Source: Gaiellasilicea sp051005735
GTDB lineage: Bacteria; Actinomycetota; Thermoleophilia; Gaiellales; Gaiellaceae
Reading direction: 5' to 3'
Assembly: GCA_051005735.1 (NCBI GenBank)
Contig: JBPCJB010000185.1
Location: 1 to 11,058 of the forward strand
DNA: 11,058 nucleotides
Position numbers and translations under genes: made by a program. Below the pieces are notes generated by a model that ran no database searches, had not been told where the DNA came from, and saw only the letters and a list, made by a program, of their open reading frames with translations. How positions within the stretch are numbered: position 1 is the stretch's first letter; each line of letters begins with the position of its first letter. Of this stretch, positions 10,802 to 11,058 are shown piece by piece.

Positions 10802-11058
10802 ATGGCCGTCGCCGACAGGAGAACCGCGCTCGACCCGCTCGACTTCCTCGCGCTCGACGCGCTCCTCGACGACGAGGAGCGGGCGATCCGCGACACCGTC
10901 CGGCAGTTCGTACGCGAGCGTGTCCTCCCCGACGGCGGCGACTGGTTCGAGCAGGGGATCCTCCCGCGCGAGCTGATCTCCGAGCTCGCGAAGCTCGGTC
11001 TCTTCGGGATGCACCTCGAGGGCTACGGACTTCCGGGTGCGAGCGCGGTCGCCTACGG
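10802..11058 (+). CDS. Acyl-CoA dehydrogenase, glutaryl-CoA dehydrogenase-like, 3' end outside window
   Basis: 85 residues are visible and the frame is still open at the window edge. LDPLDFLALDALLDDEERAI, then VRQFVRERVLP, LISELAKLGLFGMHLEGYGL and GASAVAYG match the N-terminal helical domain of acyl-CoA dehydrogenases; the 'DPLDFLALDALLDDEE' opening is most like glutaryl-CoA dehydrogenase-type members. These oxidise (and, for glutaryl-CoA, also decarboxylate) acyl-CoA using FAD. The catalytic Glu and FAD motifs lie beyond the edge and cannot be checked. The start at 10802 is set by TACGAT seven bases upstream; 10793 would add three residues. It is divergent from the AlkB gene, and its promoter is overlapped by operator B. 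AidB, an acyl-CoA dehydrogenase homologue of the alkylation response, was considered but the N-terminus does not look like it. Confidence 0.85.
   Translation, partial: MAVADRRTALDPLDFLALDALLDDEERAIRDTVRQFVRERVLPDGGDWFEQGILPRELISELAKLGLFGMHLEGYGLPGASAVAY

Noticed and set aside
10643..11014. Upstream extension of the AlkB frame (start at 11014)
   Set aside because: It runs antisense through the acyl-CoA dehydrogenase coding region, its promoter and both palindromes; the AlkB domain is complete from 10642.
10802..11058. AidB of the adaptive response to alkylation, given the AlkB neighbour
   Set aside because: AidB is an acyl-CoA dehydrogenase homologue, but the visible N-terminus is of glutaryl-CoA dehydrogenase type; the rest of the gene would be needed.

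Overview
The window is GC-rich DNA from a chromosome. GC-ending codons dominate, starts are a mix of ATG, GTG and TTG, and there are long false ORFs on the opposite strand of true genes. The mix of families (VanW/G5 cell-wall protein, DAGK-like lipid kinase, several acyl-CoA dehydrogenases, an HTH_42 winged-helix protein, a glycoside hydrolase 3 domain whose motif reads KHFPGLG) and the many leaderless starts suggest a high-GC actinobacterium, probably class Thermoleophilia. That placement is inferred from protein flavour alone. No tRNA, rRNA, CRISPR, insertion sequence or phage gene was seen.

Left part (1-2150): a lipid-kinase gene (+), then a 170-base segment that folds into one long interrupted hairpin and is the best candidate for a non-coding RNA (6S-like shape, + strand). 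Next come a small coiled-coil protein (-), a divergent promoter region with three phased TCAC repeats, a 54-residue CxxC protein (+) and a hot-dog thioesterase (+). Middle part (2132-6347, all - strand): an SDR oxidoreductase, a 58-residue exported peptide, an acyl-CoA dehydrogenase and a VanW/G5 cell-envelope protein, in order of transcription. Right part (6378-11058): a winged-helix protein (+) whose stop codon overlaps that of a second acyl-CoA dehydrogenase (-). A TetR/FadR-like palindrome lies in the promoter of that dehydrogenase. Then come a SnoaL-like protein (+), an AlkB-type dioxygenase translationally coupled to a GH3 protein (-), and a divergent third acyl-CoA dehydrogenase (+) cut off by the window end. 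The AlkB/dehydrogenase intergenic region holds two near-identical 21-base palindromes.

Functionally, the window is mostly acyl-CoA and lipid metabolism (three dehydrogenases, thioesterase, SDR, lipid kinase) mixed with envelope and nucleic-acid repair functions. It is not one obvious pathway operon. A recurring signal is a TANNNT hexamer ending 6-7 bases before a start codon at seven genes, which implies leaderless mRNAs. The operon-internal dehydrogenase at 5273 instead has a Shine-Dalgarno sequence, and the GH3 gene uses a GTGA overlap. The items most worth following up are the structured RNA, the twin palindromes, the FadR-like operator and the two small proteins.
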